A stretch of 64,000 nucleotides of DNA from Phycomyces nitens (GCA_022702545.1 JAHRBC010000005.1:2046001-2110000); one strand, 5' to 3'. Positions 46,199 to 58,477 are shown, counted from the first letter of the stretch. The notes: generated from the letters alone by a model not told the origin. Made by a program: numbers and translations.

Positions 46199-49100
46199 TC
46201 ACAGCCATAGACCTTTTTTGGTGTTTGTGGGATTTGAACCCTTTGGATTACCAAGGATCCAAAGATATAGGTATGATGGCCTCTTTATTTGTGGCATTGT
46301 CTTTAAAGATATATTATTTGTGATGGGTTACAGTATTTAGTAACCTTTTATCCAAATAATCACTGCTTGTTTACATGCCGGTCTTTAGTTGGCTTACATT
46401 AAGACATACTTTTGTATGTATATATATACACACTTACTAGCAGTATTATCCAAAAAAAAAGTTTCTATATTAAATATTGTCAAATATTCTCACTGGAAAA
46501 ATATAAGTATGTGTTCAAAGAGTATTTCACAGAAACTATCAGTTACAGTCAAGGATGTAATACTAAAAAGGCTTCAAGAACTTTTGTCTTTGTGGCTGTA
46601 TTCTTGTGCTAGGGCATAACCACGCGTGTGAGGTCTTGATGGCTGTGGTACATGGTTTGTGGCTGTAATAATAAAAAGATGGATAAAAGCCTTTTACTGA
46701 ATATTTATGACCTGTGATATCTGCCTTGACAATCATCATTCATTTCAAAGGGAAAAATGGCACGAAATAATAGTAGCAATAAGCCAAGAATCACTATGAT
46801 GAGCAGAATTCCAAAAATCAAATATCTTATCTATCATATAGGTTCAAATACAAAATAGAGTCGTACAATAGGAATAAGGTTAACTCTTGAATCTGTCAGA
46901 TAAAATATTATTACTATATTGTGCGGTAAGTTTATCAGGAGACGTTAATGCTGTTTTATTGGTCTTTTGTCTTTTCTATTCTGTTTGAAAACACCCAGTC
47001 TTGAGCTTTTTAATACGCATACTTGAATCTTGGCGGCTTTATAGCTTTGTATTATGTAAATAGGCTCGAGGTATTCATGTAAACAGTCTAATATAGACTG
47101 AAATTTGATTCTAGTCCTTTTTTTTTTGTATTGTTTATTGATTCTATTCTTGGGGGGTTTACTCTTATTAGGCTAAAGCGAGAATTTGGTGAATACAAAG
47201 TCTGTGTCCCATCCGAACAGTGCGGTTAATTAAAATAAGCGATATATATTTCAAACAAAAGAAGAAAATGAGATTAAAGCAACTATTAACCCCACTTGAT
47301 GATCAATAATATTCTTCTTTCGTGTTTTTAACAAGTAAAAAATTGCGTATGTGCTTTTGAAATTTCTTGACAGATAATAAAGTACTCGTGCTTTGGTATT
47401 ATCGTGTTTTATATATAAGAAAGGTGCTTATTACAGTATCCCTCAATTCGACCAAAACCCTAGAATAGTGGAGGAACGCTACTGCTTTTTATATATATAT
47501 TTCGTAGAAAATTATTAACAATAAAAAAAAGAGATGATTGGAGAGGATCTTGACTCATAGATTTGAAATAGTTCTATCTAAATATCCCAGAGTAGCAATG
47601 GATCCCTTTGTGTAATGAGGTAATCATGATAGGATTTTCAATATTAAAGGGTCAGTTTATATTTTGTTTATATACCATAAATAAATATGTGTATTTATGT
47701 GTGTGTGTGTGTGATACCTCGTCAAATGTTAGTTTATTAAACAATATATAGTAGCTGTATACTGGATTTTGCAATTTACAAAATTATTTAAAATCTATTG
47801 ACATGATATTTAAACTTTAGGTAATAGCAACCTATAAAGATAGTAATTGATATTAACGGGGAGCTGTTTTCCAAGGCTATTATATTTAGGCACATCCTTG
47901 CAGTGTTAAGAACACGAGTTTATTGAGCTCAAAGCATCGAAAACAACACCAAAAAAGAGTAACGGAACTATAAGAATCTTGAGTGATCATTTGTGTCAAA
48001 ACTACACTCAAATAATCAGGAGCATCTGCGCCATTAACACAAAGTTATAAATTATGTGTTTGTTATAGAAATTTATTAATTGCCCATAAAACGACCTAAA
48101 CAAGTTCCATACTTTCTTCTCGTGTACTCAGTACATACGTTATTGTAAACCTTTTAAATACCTATATAAACTGATGTAGTACAGATAACATTGCTGTAAA
48201 ATCCCATTTGTTTTTAATGCGAAATTTTATTTCAAAAACGCATAGAATATAAAGAGATTCTGATGGGGTATTTTGCAGAAAACATAAAGCTAAAAATTAA
48301 AAAAAAAACAAGAATGGTCAAAAATATACCTTGATAGTTTTTCATCAAATATATATATAATTGTACTTGGTGTATCTATTGTCGGTTTACATTTTATTTT
48401 TATTTTTTATTCAAAAATCGCCCTTTATATAATTACTAAAAAGACAAAATCAAACATACAGTCTCACAGCTTGGAATATTACCAGAAATATACAGAGATA
48501 GATCATAAAAGAAAACTTGGAAAGAAAAAAAGGGGGGGCTAGTTTTGTACAAGACTTCTTTATTCATATCAATTGATTTTTGTGTAATAAAATTTGGAAT
48601 ATTAATTTTCGTGAATTTCACTAGGGTAAAGTGTATAGGGTGATATTGGACTTTATTATTCATTCCAAAGAACTACAGCGTAGTATAAAAGTGCCTGAGC
48701 GGGTATATGATCTCATTTACCCAAATTTTAAAAAATACAAAAGATATCAGCTTATCATACAATGCTTGTTTAAAGAAAGTAAAATAGAAATAGCAAGTAA
48801 ATGGCACAAATCTGACTATACAATACTATTTACGATTTGCACAAGGTTTACCAAGAACAAAAGGAGGCACGCTTTGATCGTACATGCCTGTGATCTGGCT
48901 ACATGATCTGCTTTTATTTCTTCTTGATGTAAATCTGGACGCCTTTCAATATACAATACAAGAACTATACTAATAAATATACAAGTATTTAAAAAAAAAA
49001 GAAGATCTTCTAAGGATCAGCATAGTCGATTAAAGGGAGAGCTGATCATATTCGAATTTTGACGTAAACACCTCAACCAATAAAACAAAAACAAAAAATA

Positions 49101-49250
49101 AATAAATTTACTATAAAAATTCTTTTGTTTTGAAAAATTTATAAAATAATGATAAATCATAGTCAGTTCTGACCAAATATAAACCACTAAAAAGCACGCC
49201 ATGCAGTATCTCTCCTTTTTTCTCTGTTATTTTTTCTTATATATACGCAT
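46199..49250. other. Gene-poor AT-rich block
   Basis: 3 kb without a supported gene. A GT run lies at 47699-47713. Frames such as 48436-48906 on both strands lack ATG-started, feature-bearing coding sequence. Confidence 0.5.
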
Positions 49251-49251
49251 G

Positions 49252-49260
49252 TATATATAA
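49252..49260 (+). promoter_or_regulatory. TATA box of WWE-like gene A
   Basis: TATATATAA lies about 55-63 nt before the ATG at 49315, a spacing similar to that of its paralogue at 56304. Confidence 0.4.
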
Positions 49261-49314
49261 TTTTAAAAAAAAATACACCACATTCTACCGTTTTTCTTTT
49301 ATTTTTACGATACC

Positions 49315-49542
49315 ATGCCTTCAAAAGATATCAATTATCAATGGTTTTTTTCTCTGGGATCTGAAAGAATACCCTTGGACAAACGTGCTCAAATTCAAGT
49401 CGAAGATCTATGGATTAAAGGGCTTCCTGGACCTGTACGAGTGTTTGCTTTTTCAAACGAGGTGTTTGTAGACCCAATCGAATTGACTTTATGGCACTTA
49501 GAAACTCCTTATTCGATTGTACGAAAGCCATTGAAACGATAG
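49315..49542 (+). CDS. WWE-like mini-protein A, 75 aa, intronless
   Basis: ATG to TAG encloses exactly 75 codons, the same length as the gene at 56370. Without gaps, residues 10-36 align position by position with the paralogue: Trp10, Gly15, Asp31-Leu32, Ile34 and Gly36 are shared, with V/I-E-D-L-W/F-I-K/R-G at 29-36. One gap later both have VFVDP, a Tyr-x-Ile-V/I pair and a late Arg. The pattern W-(x)n-IE(D)L...V.F....(V/Y)FVD......R resembles the WWE fold, which binds ADP-ribose or poly-ADP-ribose units. This copy has Arg18 where the second WWE Trp would be. A TATA box precedes it. The function is unknown and the WWE assignment is from pattern only. Confidence 0.6.
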   Translation: MPSKDINYQWFFSLGSERIPLDKRAQIQVEDLWIKGLPGPVRVFAFSNEVFVDPIELTLWHLETPYSIVRKPLKR

Positions 49543-50740
49543 TATTTCATAAGACAAAAAACGACGTTAATTCTAGAAAATACTTTTTATTTTCTTGTGC
49601 ACTTTATTATTATTATTATTATTATTATTATTTTTATGACCTTAAATTTACATTTTTTCGTTCCTTTTTATGATAACTATGCTCTTTTGATATAATATTT
49701 TTACACACCATATTATATTACTAATACTTTAGTTATGCTATTTATTGTTCTCAATCTTTGATCATATTACCCTAATAAATACTGATATTTACGTCTGTTT
49801 AGCAAAATTTAAAGTTGTTTGTGTAAATTACGCGGAATTGCTAAGAGTATATAATCCTCTAGGGGGTTTTTTTTCAAAGACATAGAAATGTGGAATATGA
49901 ATAACGAGAGTATTCGAGATTTAATTAGTAGACACTCTATAAATTGACTTGGAAAATATATTTGCTTTTTATTTTAATACCGAACAAGGGAAGAACTGTA
50001 CTCTTGTTACCACGGAACAGCTCCATGTAAAAATGTGTGTCACTAGTCTGATTTTCTTTATTTTAAATTATCCACAATACATGTTTTTTTAACTTGTAAA
50101 CAGTAAAAAAAAAAAGCTTGATGACCAATTCGATTGCTTTTGACAAATCACGTGCCGGACACAAGAACGCACTTTTAATTATCTAAAATACTCATAATAT
50201 AAGCAATTCATACTTTATAGTCTCGCTTTTCATACATAGTTTTCTCTCGAGCTTTAAGGCCATTAAGATACCCCAACATTGCCGATCAAAGAACCATGAC
50301 TTTACAGGTATAATAAACTGTATTTTACAAAAAAAAGGATATAATCTAAGAAATATTCCATTGTCAAATACTTCTCTAAAAATATAGGATTACAATGTAT
50401 GTCCTTTATACACCTTATTAAAGTTATGCAGATAATAACACTTATTGTCTGCCTGATTATATGTCAAAAATGCACCTTTTATGAAGCTCTTCATGAAATG
50501 GTTCAATGAATCATTCAGTCAGTACTATTGAATACTTTTAAAGCGGTTTATTTATATACAATTAAAATACAATGGTTTATTAAGTGTATTCAACATAGTT
50601 ACACATATAATAAGCTATTCGTGCCACGATAGTCTAATCCGATATTTGAAGCAAATATATTAGCCTTGTCTTATCAAAGCGCTGAAAAAAAAAGGTGCTG
50701 GATATATGGAAACAAACACGAAATCATATATATAGTCATA
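49543..50740. other. AT-rich spacer
   Basis: ATT microsatellite at 49607-49632, otherwise no structure. No gene is seen. Confidence 0.5.
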
Positions 50741-50869
50741 TTAAACAAATTTCATTTTAATATCCAAGAGATAAAAGAAAAAATATCATATGTCATGAAT
50801 ATATACCAAGAATACACAACCTTTAAAGCTCTAATACATATGGGTATTTTTGTATGAGAAAAAGGCTTT

Positions 50870-51140
50870 ATACTGGTGATTTTTGACTCTTTATGTAGAT
50901 AAACTGCAAACTGCTCTAAAGCCGTAGACTGGTCAGGAAATAATCGGCCCATATTTTCAACATGTCTCAAAATATCTTGTATTGGGCTTAGATCAAGACT
51001 TTTTGGGAGCCAATATATAACATGGAGTCCACGATTTGAGTTGCGCTTGTTGAACATGGGAACCATATGAAGATTAGAACTATCTTGGTAATTGTGCTCA
51101 TCATTGTTAATACCAGAGTATTATAAAACATTCTTTAAAC
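50870..51140 (-). pseudogene. Tc1-type transposase relic 1
   Basis: A minus-strand frame reads HNYQDSSNLHMV, then HVIYWLPKSLDLSPIQDILRHVEN and QSTALEQFAVYLHKE. It aligns with the intact transposase at 54-55 kb (RFQEDNATPH, VLDWPSKSPDLSPIENIW, PTTLAQLKEALNEEW). The catalytic Glu of PIEN is Gln here and the N-terminal two thirds are missing. No TIRs were seen. Confidence 0.7.
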
Positions 51141-51179
51141 ATTCCATAGATTAGAGAACTAATAAAGTATCTTGTATTA

Positions 51180-52040
51180 TTTTATAAAGCGAGAACTTTG
51201 TCTTGCCACTCCTACAACATTCCCCCACTGCCTGTTCCACTTGGTTTTTTTTTTAACGCTTTGATGTCAAAATTCGGGCTTGAATATATGACGAAGAATG
51301 AGGAAAATATATTTGGGTTGCATAGTAACACATATTCAAGGTGCCCGAAATTCTTATCACAGTTTCTTTGCTGATTAACATTTATATCTATCAGCCTTGA
51401 GAATACACGTCGCGTCTACCAATGTCCAGCAAGAATATCTTTGACATTGGAAAGAGCATGTTGACCTTTTCTTGGTAAAGACAGTCTAGGTTCCCGAAAA
51501 TAAATTGCTATCAACAGAGCCAATCTTTCTTTTATGTACCTAGTTTTGGTTATTGACATGTTCTTCTTGGTTACCAAATCAGTGCATTTTATTTTACCTT
51601 TTTAAAGACCAATGAGAATGTCTTTCTCATGACATAAAGATTGAGCGTAAGAGTCACGAGTCTTTGACACGGGGATATGAATTGTGCTGAGCATTATGAG
51701 ATTTAGAAGAAAATAAAATAAAATTCAAATACGCATGAAAGGACCCAGAGCTGTATTTGAGTGACGAAACTTTTAAAGAGCTTGCTGAAAATGGAGACAA
51801 AAGTTGGGTTGAGTCAAATCAAGAATAAAGCCTCTTCAACTTTGCCGTCCTGCCTTTCTTGCTCTTACATGATATGCGCATAAAAATATATATGAAAAGC
51901 CATGATTATTAAAAACCTAGTATTCTGTTGTATTAATATACATCTTTTCAGTTATGCGATCTGACAGGGGCATCCGATATCATGCACTTTTATTTGTGCT
52001 CTCTTATACTCATAATGGATTGAAATATCCACTGTTTTCA
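51180..52040. other. AT-rich spacer
   Basis: No gene or clear repeat recognised. Confidence 0.4.
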
Positions 52041-52041
52041 G

Positions 52042-52301
<260 letters not shown>

Positions 52302-52460
52302 AAAGTTGGTACTCTTGCCTTTGCCATTCGGTCAATATATAGCCATATGTTTTCAATGGGGCTGTGATTTGGGGTGTTTGGTAGTCATACCATTACTAGG
52401 GTACCCTGCACTCTTTTCCACTTTTTTTCTGTGAGCCTTGGTCTTTGCAAAGAGCACTAT
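52302..52460 (-). pseudogene. Tc1-type transposase relic 2, abutting the ATT microsatellite
   Basis: The minus strand reads PNTPNHSPIENIWLYIDRMAK followed by ARVPT, aligning with PSKSPDLSPIENIW...DDNMRSRAVQPTT of the intact element. A TGA sits where the conserved Trp of the DWP block is expected. The reading frame runs straight into the ATT array. Only the C-terminal catalytic Glu region is left. Confidence 0.65.
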
Positions 52461-52469
52461 CTTTATATA

Positions 52470-54100
52470 TATAAACTCTCCATCATTTTCTTCATTGAAC
52501 ACCCTCAAGAATAAAGAAACGTTTCATTTTTTTAAAGAAAAAAAGTCATATACGCATACTGATCAAATACGTTCTTGATTGTCTTGAAGTTCCTAGACAT
52601 TCTCAAAACATTACATATATTAAAATAGGCGTGATGTATTGGGAAAGGAAGTTGCCTTGAGATGGCAGGAAGATATCATGAAAATAGATTTTGTAGGAAG
52701 AGTAAGATACTCTTTATTGTGATAAATTATATATTTACACCATTCTATTTGCTATGATGAGTAGCCGCGGCGCGCAGTTACTGCGGTTGGCAAGGGAGAC
52801 ATAACTGCGGTTCATCTGGAGGAATGCTTTAGAGCAAATATTGACGTTCCGACGAGCCTCAAGTTCTAGGAGCGACAGGCTCACGACAACATCTACCAGA
52901 CTGTATTCTTGGTCTTGGCGATATTTTATACTTTTTCAACTTGGTGCCAAACTCTCGTGTTCTCACTTTTGGAGGAAGAAGAAGAAGAAAGCATTAATCT
53001 TGACTCATCGCCTCAAATGATCTCATGCTTGATTGTTTTTTTTTGGAGTGATTAGAAAATCCTAATCATTTCATATTGCGTACTTTTGATGACTGAATGT
53101 AGATTTGGAGATTAAATGACATTGTGCCCATAAAGGCTGTAAGATCTGTAAGTGCTGTTGCAAGATTCTTCTTCATTTCATTGACTAAATTGTATTGATC
53201 TTGATCATTCATAATCTTGGTAGATGTGCTTCAAGTATTTTCACCTTTTAGTGGTACTGTACATTGGTTGTATATGCATGTCGTTCTTTTTAGAAATGCC
53301 TGGAGATGAGCGATTCATAGAGTTCCACTGATAAAAAAATATCTCTTGTAACCTAAATACCTGGTTACTGATAATTCTAGTGTTGATCTGTTGAGATATT
53401 GATTTGTCATTAAAAATGGCGTAGAAAACAATACAAGTATCGGCACTCTATTTTGTGGAGATTTGATTGATTGAATTGATTATGCATCTAGGCATATGGC
53501 CACCACAGTATACTGCGGTGAGGATCAATAGTGTAGTCACACTTTGAATGAATAATGTACCAGAATACTTAGAAGGTACAGCCTGATTTTTTATATTGTT
53601 GGAGATTAGTATATGCCCAAAGGCTCATTATAAAAGTATTTAGGTTGTGCTCTTTAGATAACACAAAATGAGGATGAAGCAAGATAATATCAAAGCACAA
53701 AAAGGGGGGATCAAGGAGTAAATTTCTGATCTCAACTTGTGATCCTTTAAACCGTCAAGAATTGTCCGTGATTAAATTGGCAAGAGATTGTCCATAGCAC
53801 GTTTTTTTTTTAAAAAAAATACCAAAATTAAAGGTACGGCTTCTATTGTCTCTTTAGGATTGGATCTTTTGCTTTAACACGTTTGGTTGTCATGGAGACT
53901 ACTCCACAGAAAATTTGACACTTGTCTATTGGGTCAGCAATGGTTTCCAAGGATATGTATTAGATTGAATTATATATTAAAACTCAGTCTATAAATAAGA
54001 CACATGGCTTGAACAATTTTATTTAGATTACAAGCGCTGCTTGCTCTCCGAGGGCTCCCTGATTACCTCCCAACTACAGGCAGAAAGAAATATCTGGTTC
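52470..54100. other. Spacer with one GC-rich island
   Basis: Mostly AT-rich without genes. At 52760-52930 a GC-rich island with a repeated AACTGCGGTT core reads open on the minus strand (LVDVVVSLSLLELEARRN). It is possibly a retroelement or gene fragment. Confidence 0.35.
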
Positions 54101-54102
54101 TA

Positions 54103-54140
54103 CAGGGGATTAAAAAATATATTGTGGTTTAAATCTCCGA
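54103..54140 (+). repeat. Left TIR of the Tc1-type transposon
   Basis: Begins CAGGGGATTAAAA; matches the reverse complement of 55415-55452 at 31 of 38 bases. Confidence 0.9.
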
Positions 54141-54279
54141 AAGAAGTGCAAATGAAAGGCAAATGAAAGACAAATCTTTACATTGCTCTTATTCTTTATG
54201 AATACAAGCAATCAATATAGAACTCTGTAATAATAAAGTATATCATCTGTATTATATATAGTATAAATATAGTGTTTAT

Positions 54280-55353
54280 TTAATATGGGATAGGCCCACC
54301 TTTATACTTTTGTAAAGCTAGTAGTCTATTATGCATAGAGAGGCAATATTTCTCACATACTCTCTCATCTATGTTTTTCCACTCTTCATTCAGAGCCTCT
54401 TTTAACTGCGCCAGTGTTGTAGGTTGAACTGCCCTGGAGCGCATATTGTCATCCAATCTATTCCAGATGTTCTCGATTGGACTCAAGTCAGGACTTTTTG
54501 ATGGCCAGTCAAGAACATCTATTCCAAGATCATCTTTACACTTTCTTGACATTGCAGCTTTATGTGGCGTGGCGTTATCTTCTTGGAATCGATAGCCGCC
54601 AAGCTCATTGTGCCGTAGTGTGTCATAGAATGGCTTGAACTTGTCTTGCAAGACCTTGACATATTGTCTTGCATTCATATTGCCATCCAGAAAGACAAGG
54701 GGACCAACACCTCCAGACCAGATGCACCCCCACACCATCACCGATCCTCCGTCTCCCTGGATTTTTGGACGAAGGCAGTCAGGCAGGTACTTCTCATCGG
54801 GTCTCCTCCACACATAGTCTCTTCCATTTTTTTTAAAAAGAGTGAATCGAGACTCATCACTCCAGATCACCGTCTTCCACTCTTCTTTCCAGCCCATCTT
54901 CTCTTGAGCCCATTTATGCCTTGCAGCCATGTTTGCCTGAGTCAGAAAAGGCTTTGCCAATGCAACACAGCAGTTGTAGCCAAGGCTGTGTAAAGTATTT
55001 CTTATCGTAGCCTTTGAAATGGGGACTTTGATGATGTCCTCCATGTCATTTGTAATTGAAGATAATGTTTGATGTCGATCTTCTCTAACAATCATCTCCA
55101 AATGACATTCATCTCTGGGAGTGAGAATCTTAGGCCGGCCTGTGCGAGATTTATCTTCTACGGATCCAGTCTTGTAGTACTTGTGTACTATACGGCGTAC
55201 TGTTTCTTTATTGACATTACGACGTTTCTCAATTTCAACAAATGATAATCCTGCCATGTGTAAACCGACGAGAATTCCCTTATCAGTGTTTGAGAGCTTA
55301 GTATAGATGTGATGGCGTGTCTCCTTTTCATTGCTTGATTGCGAGGTAGACAT
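54280..55353 (-). CDS. Tc1-type transposase, 357 aa, intact
   Basis: The N-terminal half has two helix-turn-helix units (TDKGILVGLHMAGLSFVEIEKR, VNKETVRRIVHKYYKTG, then a GRPKILTPRDE hook with the GRPR-like AT-hook). The catalytic domain shows the first Asp in VIWSDESRF, the second in QEDNATPH and the Glu in DLSPIENIW. There are 34 residues between the second Asp and the Glu, so it is DD34E as in Tc1. The frame is uninterrupted and of normal length, so activity is possible. It is a plausible source for the two relics at 50.9 and 52.3 kb, although those are much more decayed. Confidence 0.95.
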   Translation of the reverse strand: MSTSQSSNEKETRHHIYTKLSNTDKGILVGLHMAGLSFVEIEKRRNVNKETVRRIVHKYYKTGSVEDKSRTGRPKILTPRDECHLEMIVREDRHQTLSSITNDMEDIIKVPISKATIRNTLHSLGYNCCVALAKPFLTQANMAARHKWAQEKMGWKEEWKTVIWSDESRFTLFKKNGRDYVWRRPDEKYLPDCLRPKIQGDGGSVMVWGCIWSGGVGPLVFLDGNMNARQYVKVLQDKFKPFYDTLRHNELGGYRFQEDNATPHKAAMSRKCKDDLGIDVLDWPSKSPDLSPIENIWNRLDDNMRSRAVQPTTLAQLKEALNEEWKNIDERVCEKYCLSMHNRLLALQKYKGGPIPY

Positions 55354-55414
55354 GTTTAGATTATTAAAGAAAAAGAACTAAAAATGAAAAATACAAGCAT
55401 ATCAAGGTATGCAG

Positions 55415-55452
55415 TCGGAAATTCAAACCACAATTTTTTTTTGATTACCCTG
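55415..55452 (-). repeat. Right TIR of the Tc1-type transposon
   Basis: Reverse complement begins CAGGGTAATCAAAA; seven differences from the left TIR. Confidence 0.9.
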
Positions 55453-55473
55453 TATATAAGAGGTCCACTGGTT

Positions 55474-55500
55474 TGGCTCAGTCGTTGACTTCACTGGTAA
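55474..55500 (+). other. SINE-head-like A box next to the Tc1 element
   Basis: ACTGG-TTTGGCTCAGTCG contains the same 11-nt A box as the SINE at 12201-12211 and a similar lead-in. No B box follows at the right distance, so this is at most a truncated copy. Confidence 0.25.
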
Positions 55501-56303
55501 TTGGTTTTTTTTTAAATAAAATGGGTCAAAGAATAGGACTCCGAACGTAAGTCACATGACTTCTAATACCATCAAATTTTAAGGTTTTAAAGTGGATAAG
55601 CAACGTCCAGTTTATCTTAGTGAGGCAATTGAGCTATTATGCTATAAAGCTTATAGCCATACATTCTCATGAGTAGGCGTGAGAATCGTCCTTGATATTC
55701 TCTATAACAAATACAAGAGATGGTTTTGTACAAAAAAAAACTAATGAGGATTAATGAGGAGTATTAAAGAATTTTCTGATGCCCTTTAATATGTACAACG
55801 TAACATCTATATCAAAGAAGGGCCTCTTCCGATAAATATGTCAGAAATAATCTCAGATCTCTTAAAGTACCGCTTACAAGACAATTCTCAAAGGATTATG
55901 CAAGTCTTGCTAAAGACCAGTCCAAGACCAAGCAATATATACATGACTTTTGAATTATATATATATATATATTGGTCTCTAGTTGATCCGGAACCAAAGC
56001 ACTGTTTAATTAAAAAACGAATTTTTTTATATATTAAATCATCCCAAGCCATCGTTTTTGAAGCTTCTTGACATTTATTCGCTGAAAAAAAATAAAAAGG
56101 AAAGAGGAAAGTTATTCCGTTTTTGTACGTACTATAAGCTCTATATCCTTGAATATATGCATAATTTATGTATACTATAAAAAATGCTGCAAAAACTGCT
56201 CCTCTTCCCATTAAGAAAGAGGAGAATAGCGAAAAGAGAAAAAGAGGACTATGGCTTGATCGGTGAACTACTCTTTGCATATGCGTTACAAGCATCCTGC
56301 AAG
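55501..56303. other. AT-rich spacer
   Basis: No gene supported; the 77-codon frame at 55838-56071 is low-complexity. Confidence 0.45.
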
Positions 56304-56310
56304 TATAAAA
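56304..56310 (+). promoter_or_regulatory. TATA box of WWE-like gene B
   Basis: TATAAAA lies 60-66 nt upstream of the ATG at 56370. Confidence 0.45.
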
Positions 56311-56369
56311 ACGCCTGGTATTTTATTTTTCTACTTTTCCTCATCAACAACTCAAGTATTCTCTATACA

Positions 56370-56597
56370 ATGTATTCTGACTGCAGACAATTTACTTGGA
56401 AATATATGGCTGGCAACGTATGGGCGGCTTTTGAAGACAGCAACCAGGATCGCATCGAGGACCTCTTTATTCGAGGAGTTCACGCCCACATCCCAGTACA
56501 ATATTTCCAAAGCCCTTCAGTTTTCGTGGATCCCAAAATGTGTAGCATGGTCTTTGACAATCGCAACTACATCATCTCGCGCTTCCCCGGATATTAG
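56370..56597 (+). CDS. WWE-like mini-protein B, 75 aa, intronless
   Basis: ATG 56370 was chosen because it gives 75 codons, the same as the paralogue at 49315, and lies at a normal distance from a TATA box. The upstream open frame to 56184 would add an unmatched hydrophobic stretch. Residues show Trp10, Trp18, IED at 29-31, RIEDLFIRG (28-36), VFVDP (51-55), YIISR (67-71). Trp, Trp and Glu are the residues that name the WWE domain, and the Arg near the end fits its ligand-binding role. If correct, the whole protein is one WWE domain with no partner enzyme. The ligand is untested and the assignment is by pattern. Confidence 0.62.
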   Translation: MYSDCRQFTWKYMAGNVWAAFEDSNQDRIEDLFIRGVHAHIPVQYFQSPSVFVDPKMCSMVFDNRNYIISRFPGY

Positions 56598-58207
56598 CAT
56601 GTCCAACCCAGCCGTACCTTGAAAACAAAAACAAAAAAGCAACAAGATTTTAACTATGCCAACCCAACCAAACTTTTAATTCCACTACATCATCTTCATC
56701 CAACATGGACCTCGTTCTCATCCTATGAATCCAAAAGACATACTTTATTTTCAACTCATCTTCCTGTCTTATATTCCAAGACATCCATGCACTACTTATT
56801 TATTTATTTTATTTATTTATTCGCGAATAACATATGGCCCACTATTCTGTATATACAAAATGAAAAAATACAACTTATTTATTTCTACTTTTTATGTATA
56901 TGTATTTTATTTTCAATGTATATATAGTCACCTAAACTGGTAGTTAAGCAAATACTCTTGTATATCTTTATAAACATTACTTTATAATCTACATTTTTTT
57001 TCTTTAAAATAAATGCAAATGTGAACATCAACTACAGAGTTTGGCAAAGGTTCGGACTGTATTCTTCTAAGCCTAATAAATTATCGGGACTATTATCTGG
57101 ATATCATCAGTGTGCATAGATGCACCAAGATAGTCACAGCTCCTCACTACTATAAAAGTGTTGGCTTATAACTAGCTGAAAAATAAAAAGGTTATTTGTA
57201 ATAACGTTCAAAACGTAAGATTTCCAACTGATTTACACCGTTTATACTCTGGCCTTTTCAACTAGACTATATATTTATATTATCTTTATTATTTACCCGG
57301 TATTTTCATACATAACAGAGTAAAGCATAGCGTACAAATATTTAAAATATAACTTGCTCTAGAATCTTTTATAAACAAAAGCGCTCACCTTTTCTTTTCT
57401 TTTCTTTTCAGATATATAATGAACAGATACAGTTTGCATAAAGCGATAGGCTGGTTCACTAGAGATCATTGGATTGTTGCAAAGTATCAAAGAGTATCGA
57501 TATTTATTTAGTTGTTAATTTGTTCAATAATAACTAGATTCCCCCCTTTTGTATCAATAATTAAAACGTACCAAAACATACACAGACTCTATTTAAAAAT
57601 ATTTGCGTGCTTGAAGCATGAGACTGCAGTAAGTTTTGTTCTGGTAAATGAAATGATTTCTCGAGTGTTATTAAACCAATAATATGCTCAGTGTTATTTG
57701 GATTGAAATTATAAAAAGAGCACAGATCTTCAAGATCCAACATTACCTTGTCAGAAAACCCTAAAATACATATTGTTTGAAAATGATATTAATATATTTT
57801 CAATTTTACCTTGGCGTATTGAATCCCCTCCTCTTGTAGATAATATTCTACAAAGAGTGTCTATCAATTATACTTGGCGCTCTTTTGTACTGTCCAAGGC
57901 CTTTTCTTTTCATAATATTTATAAAAGCGATTTCTTTTTTTTTTTAAAAAAAAAAAGGTATTTTTGGGGTTTATACTCGAAATACAATGGCCCAGACACC
58001 AATGGTAAGATACCACCATTCATGACTAGCGTCATCTTGTCTTTTTTCACATTGTTTTTATGTAGCAGAGTAAATATTGGTTCACTTATATAGAGAATTC
58101 TCGTTGTCATTAACTTTTATTCGATTTCTACTGATTAAAACTCCATTGTAGTAACATTGGGAATATCGTATTTTATAGACCACGTCTTTTTATTAATGAT
58201 AATGTTG
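56598..58207. other. AT-rich spacer
   Basis: No gene supported. It includes a (CTTTT)n pyrimidine run at about 57389-57409 and a T-run/A-run palindrome at 57929-57957. Frames near 57561-58093 are fragmentary. Confidence 0.45.
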
Positions 58208-58477
58208 CTAGTACTTTATTAAAGTTTGGTTTAAATGCTTTTTAACCCTATCGAGTTTATAGGAATAGATTTTAGATTTAAAGGTTCTGAGATTGATCTG
58301 AATAGACTTTGTGAATCTACGGTAAGTTTTAGCATCTACCCTGCCATAATGAACTATAAAGTGTCTTGGAATTTGGATACTTAATATTCTACAGATATTT
58401 GTTTTGGCCCATTGCCAAGACCATGGCTCAATTACAAGCAATTGATTGCAACCGAGTTTGATGAGCTCCTTGGGCAT
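58208..58477 (-). CDS. Unrecognised 89-codon ORF, possible gene or relic
   Basis: ATG-started frame with balanced, coding-like composition: MPKELIKLGCNQLLVIEPWSW, RILSIQIPRHFIVHYGRVDA and a basic C-terminus. No signal peptide or known motif is present. It stands alone in an AT-rich block. It could be the remaining exon of a decayed gene. Confidence 0.35.
   Translation of the reverse strand: MPKELIKLGCNQLLVIEPWSWQWAKTNICRILSIQIPRHFIVHYGRVDAKTYRRFTKSIQINLRTFKSKIYSYKLDRVKKHLNQTLIKY

Larger units (their letters stand above)
54103..55452 (-). mobile_element. Complete Tc1-type (DD34E) transposon, 1350 bp, TA target site
   Basis: The ends are inverted repeats of 38 bp (54103-54140 and 55415-55452) with 31 of 38 positions identical and no gaps, starting CAGGG and containing TTGTGGTTT. 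Both ends are flanked by TA (54101-54102 and 55453-55454), the Tc1/mariner target duplication. The transposase frame fills the interior on the minus strand. Confidence 0.92.
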
